Source of the DNA: an uncultured archaeon
Lineage (GTDB): Archaea > Micrarchaeota > Micrarchaeia > Micrarchaeales > CABMGC01
Reading direction: 5' to 3'
Assembly: GCA_902385515.1 (NCBI GenBank)
Contig: CABMGC010000011.1
Coordinates: 1-5,305 of the forward strand
Length of the DNA: 5,305 nucleotides
Shown: piece by piece, positions 4,758 to 5,305 of the stretch
How positions within the stretch are numbered: the first letter of the stretch is position 1
How the letters are laid out: each line of letters starts with the position of its first letter
Notes under the pieces: generated by a model
What the model saw: only the letters and a program-made list of their open reading frames with translations
What the model was told of the DNA's origin: nothing
The model's database searches: none
Translations under genes and position numbers: made by a program

Positions 4758-5305
4758 CTAGCGCCTGCCACGCCTTGGAGTCTTGCGCTCGCTCTTGTTC
4801 CTTATGCTGCGCATCTGCCCAAACAGCCTAGCTACCAGTATTGCTGAAACTACTGCCATCGCAACCACCATCGTCACCGCCGCGATATACACGAGAGTGC
4901 GCGGCGACTGCTGCAAGGCAGGCGCAGGATTGGCCGTCACGTTCATCCAGACGGAGTAGGTGCTGCCAGGGAAGGGCCCTACGATCGCGAGATTGTACAG
5001 GTAATTTCCAGGAACCTGCGTGCTGGCCGTAGCGAAAGCCACGTCCTGTATGGTGTTGGGGCGCACATTGAACGTCCTGTAGGGGTCAAGCACATAAGGA
5101 CCGGCGCTAGCCGATGCCGAAGCCAGGGTCAGCGTGTATGTCACGTTTGCCGTGGTAGCTCCGGTGTACGACGTGTGCACGACTATCGTATTGTTGGCGC
5201 TGTTGGTGTACGGCCTGGGCGGCACCGTAAAGCTCAGAAGCGACAGCGTGCTGCTCACGTTCTCGAAAGACGACGTCAGAAGCGTGACCGGCGTAAACAG
5301 GCTGG
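4758..5305 (-). CDS. C-terminal part of a membrane-anchored surface protein (enters from right edge)
   Basis: The minus strand is open from the right edge to a TAG at 4758, giving 181 visible residues. A GTG at 5258 is in frame, but the frame continues upstream of it without a stop, so the real start lies outside the window. Counting from that GTG, residues 1-110 are rich in Ser, Thr, Asn and Val with alternating hydrophobic residues, like an extracellular Ig-like or CARDB-like beta domain, and contain several Asn-X-Ser/Thr sequons. Residues 121-145 (about 4824-4898) form a membrane helix. The last 20 or so residues form a strongly basic tail with about ten Arg/Lys, expected in the cytoplasm. 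It is a type I-like, C-terminally anchored surface protein. GC-rich codon use matches glnA. The family is not recognised. Confidence 0.85.
   Translation of the reverse strand, partial: SLFTPVTLLTSSFENVSSTLSLLSFTVPPRPYTNSANNTIVVHTSYTGATTANVTYTLTLASASASAGPYVLDPYRTFNVRPNTIQDVAFATASTQVPGNYLYNLAIVGPFPGSTYSVWMNVTANPAPALQQSPRTLVYIAAVTMVVAMAVVSAILVARLFGQMRSIRNKSERKTPRRGRR

Noticed and set aside
4626..4847. A 73-codon plus-strand frame beginning with TTG across the convergent gap.
   Set aside because: It spans the hairpin and T-rich tract and overlaps the end of the well-supported minus-strand surface gene, with no ribosome site.
1..5305. CRISPR array, insertion sequence or transposase genes.
   Set aside because: There are no regularly spaced identical repeats, no transposase motifs and no terminal repeats with target duplications.

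Overview
The window looks archaeal. TATA-like boxes sit at archaeal spacing in front of several genes, two genes have GGTG-type ribosome binding sites, AGG and ATA codons are common, and three of the genes encode membrane or exported proteins with archaeal-style anchors or signal peptides. The only gene with a firm functional name is an archaeal-type glutamine synthetase. The lineage cannot be fixed from these genes. A Thermoplasmata-like, Thaumarchaeota-related or DPANN archaeon of moderately high GC would all fit.

Layout. 1-1849 (minus) is the 5' part of a large secreted protein that runs off the left edge. It has a signal peptide, an Ig-like region, two copies of a Trp/Cys-rich domain repeated with a 176-residue period, then PKD/Ig-like modules. 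1850-2116 is a short AT-rich intergenic region with a palindromic TATA box for that gene. 2117-3526 (minus) is a complete glutamine synthetase, glnA. 3527-3819 is a divergent control region with promoters on both strands, palindromes and a hairpin just in front of the next gene. 3820-4353 (plus) is a 177-residue protein of unknown function with a C-terminal membrane segment. 4354-4481 holds a 76-nt nested hairpin followed by a T-run. 4482-4616 (plus) is a probable 44-residue small protein. 4617-4757 is the convergent gap, with a perfect 10-bp hairpin. 4758-5305 (minus) is the C-terminal end of a membrane-anchored surface protein that enters from the right edge.

How the parts relate. glnA makes glutamine from glutamate, ammonia and ATP, and appears to be transcribed alone from its own promoter. 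The surrounding genes look like cell-surface components, and nothing in the sequence ties them to nitrogen metabolism. The left secreted gene is visibly AT-richer than glnA and the right-hand genes, so it may have a different history. The most unusual parts are the tandem Trp/Cys domain, the nested hairpin at 4372-4447, the leader hairpin at 3772-3802 with an overlapping mini-ORF, and the unrecognised 177-residue protein.
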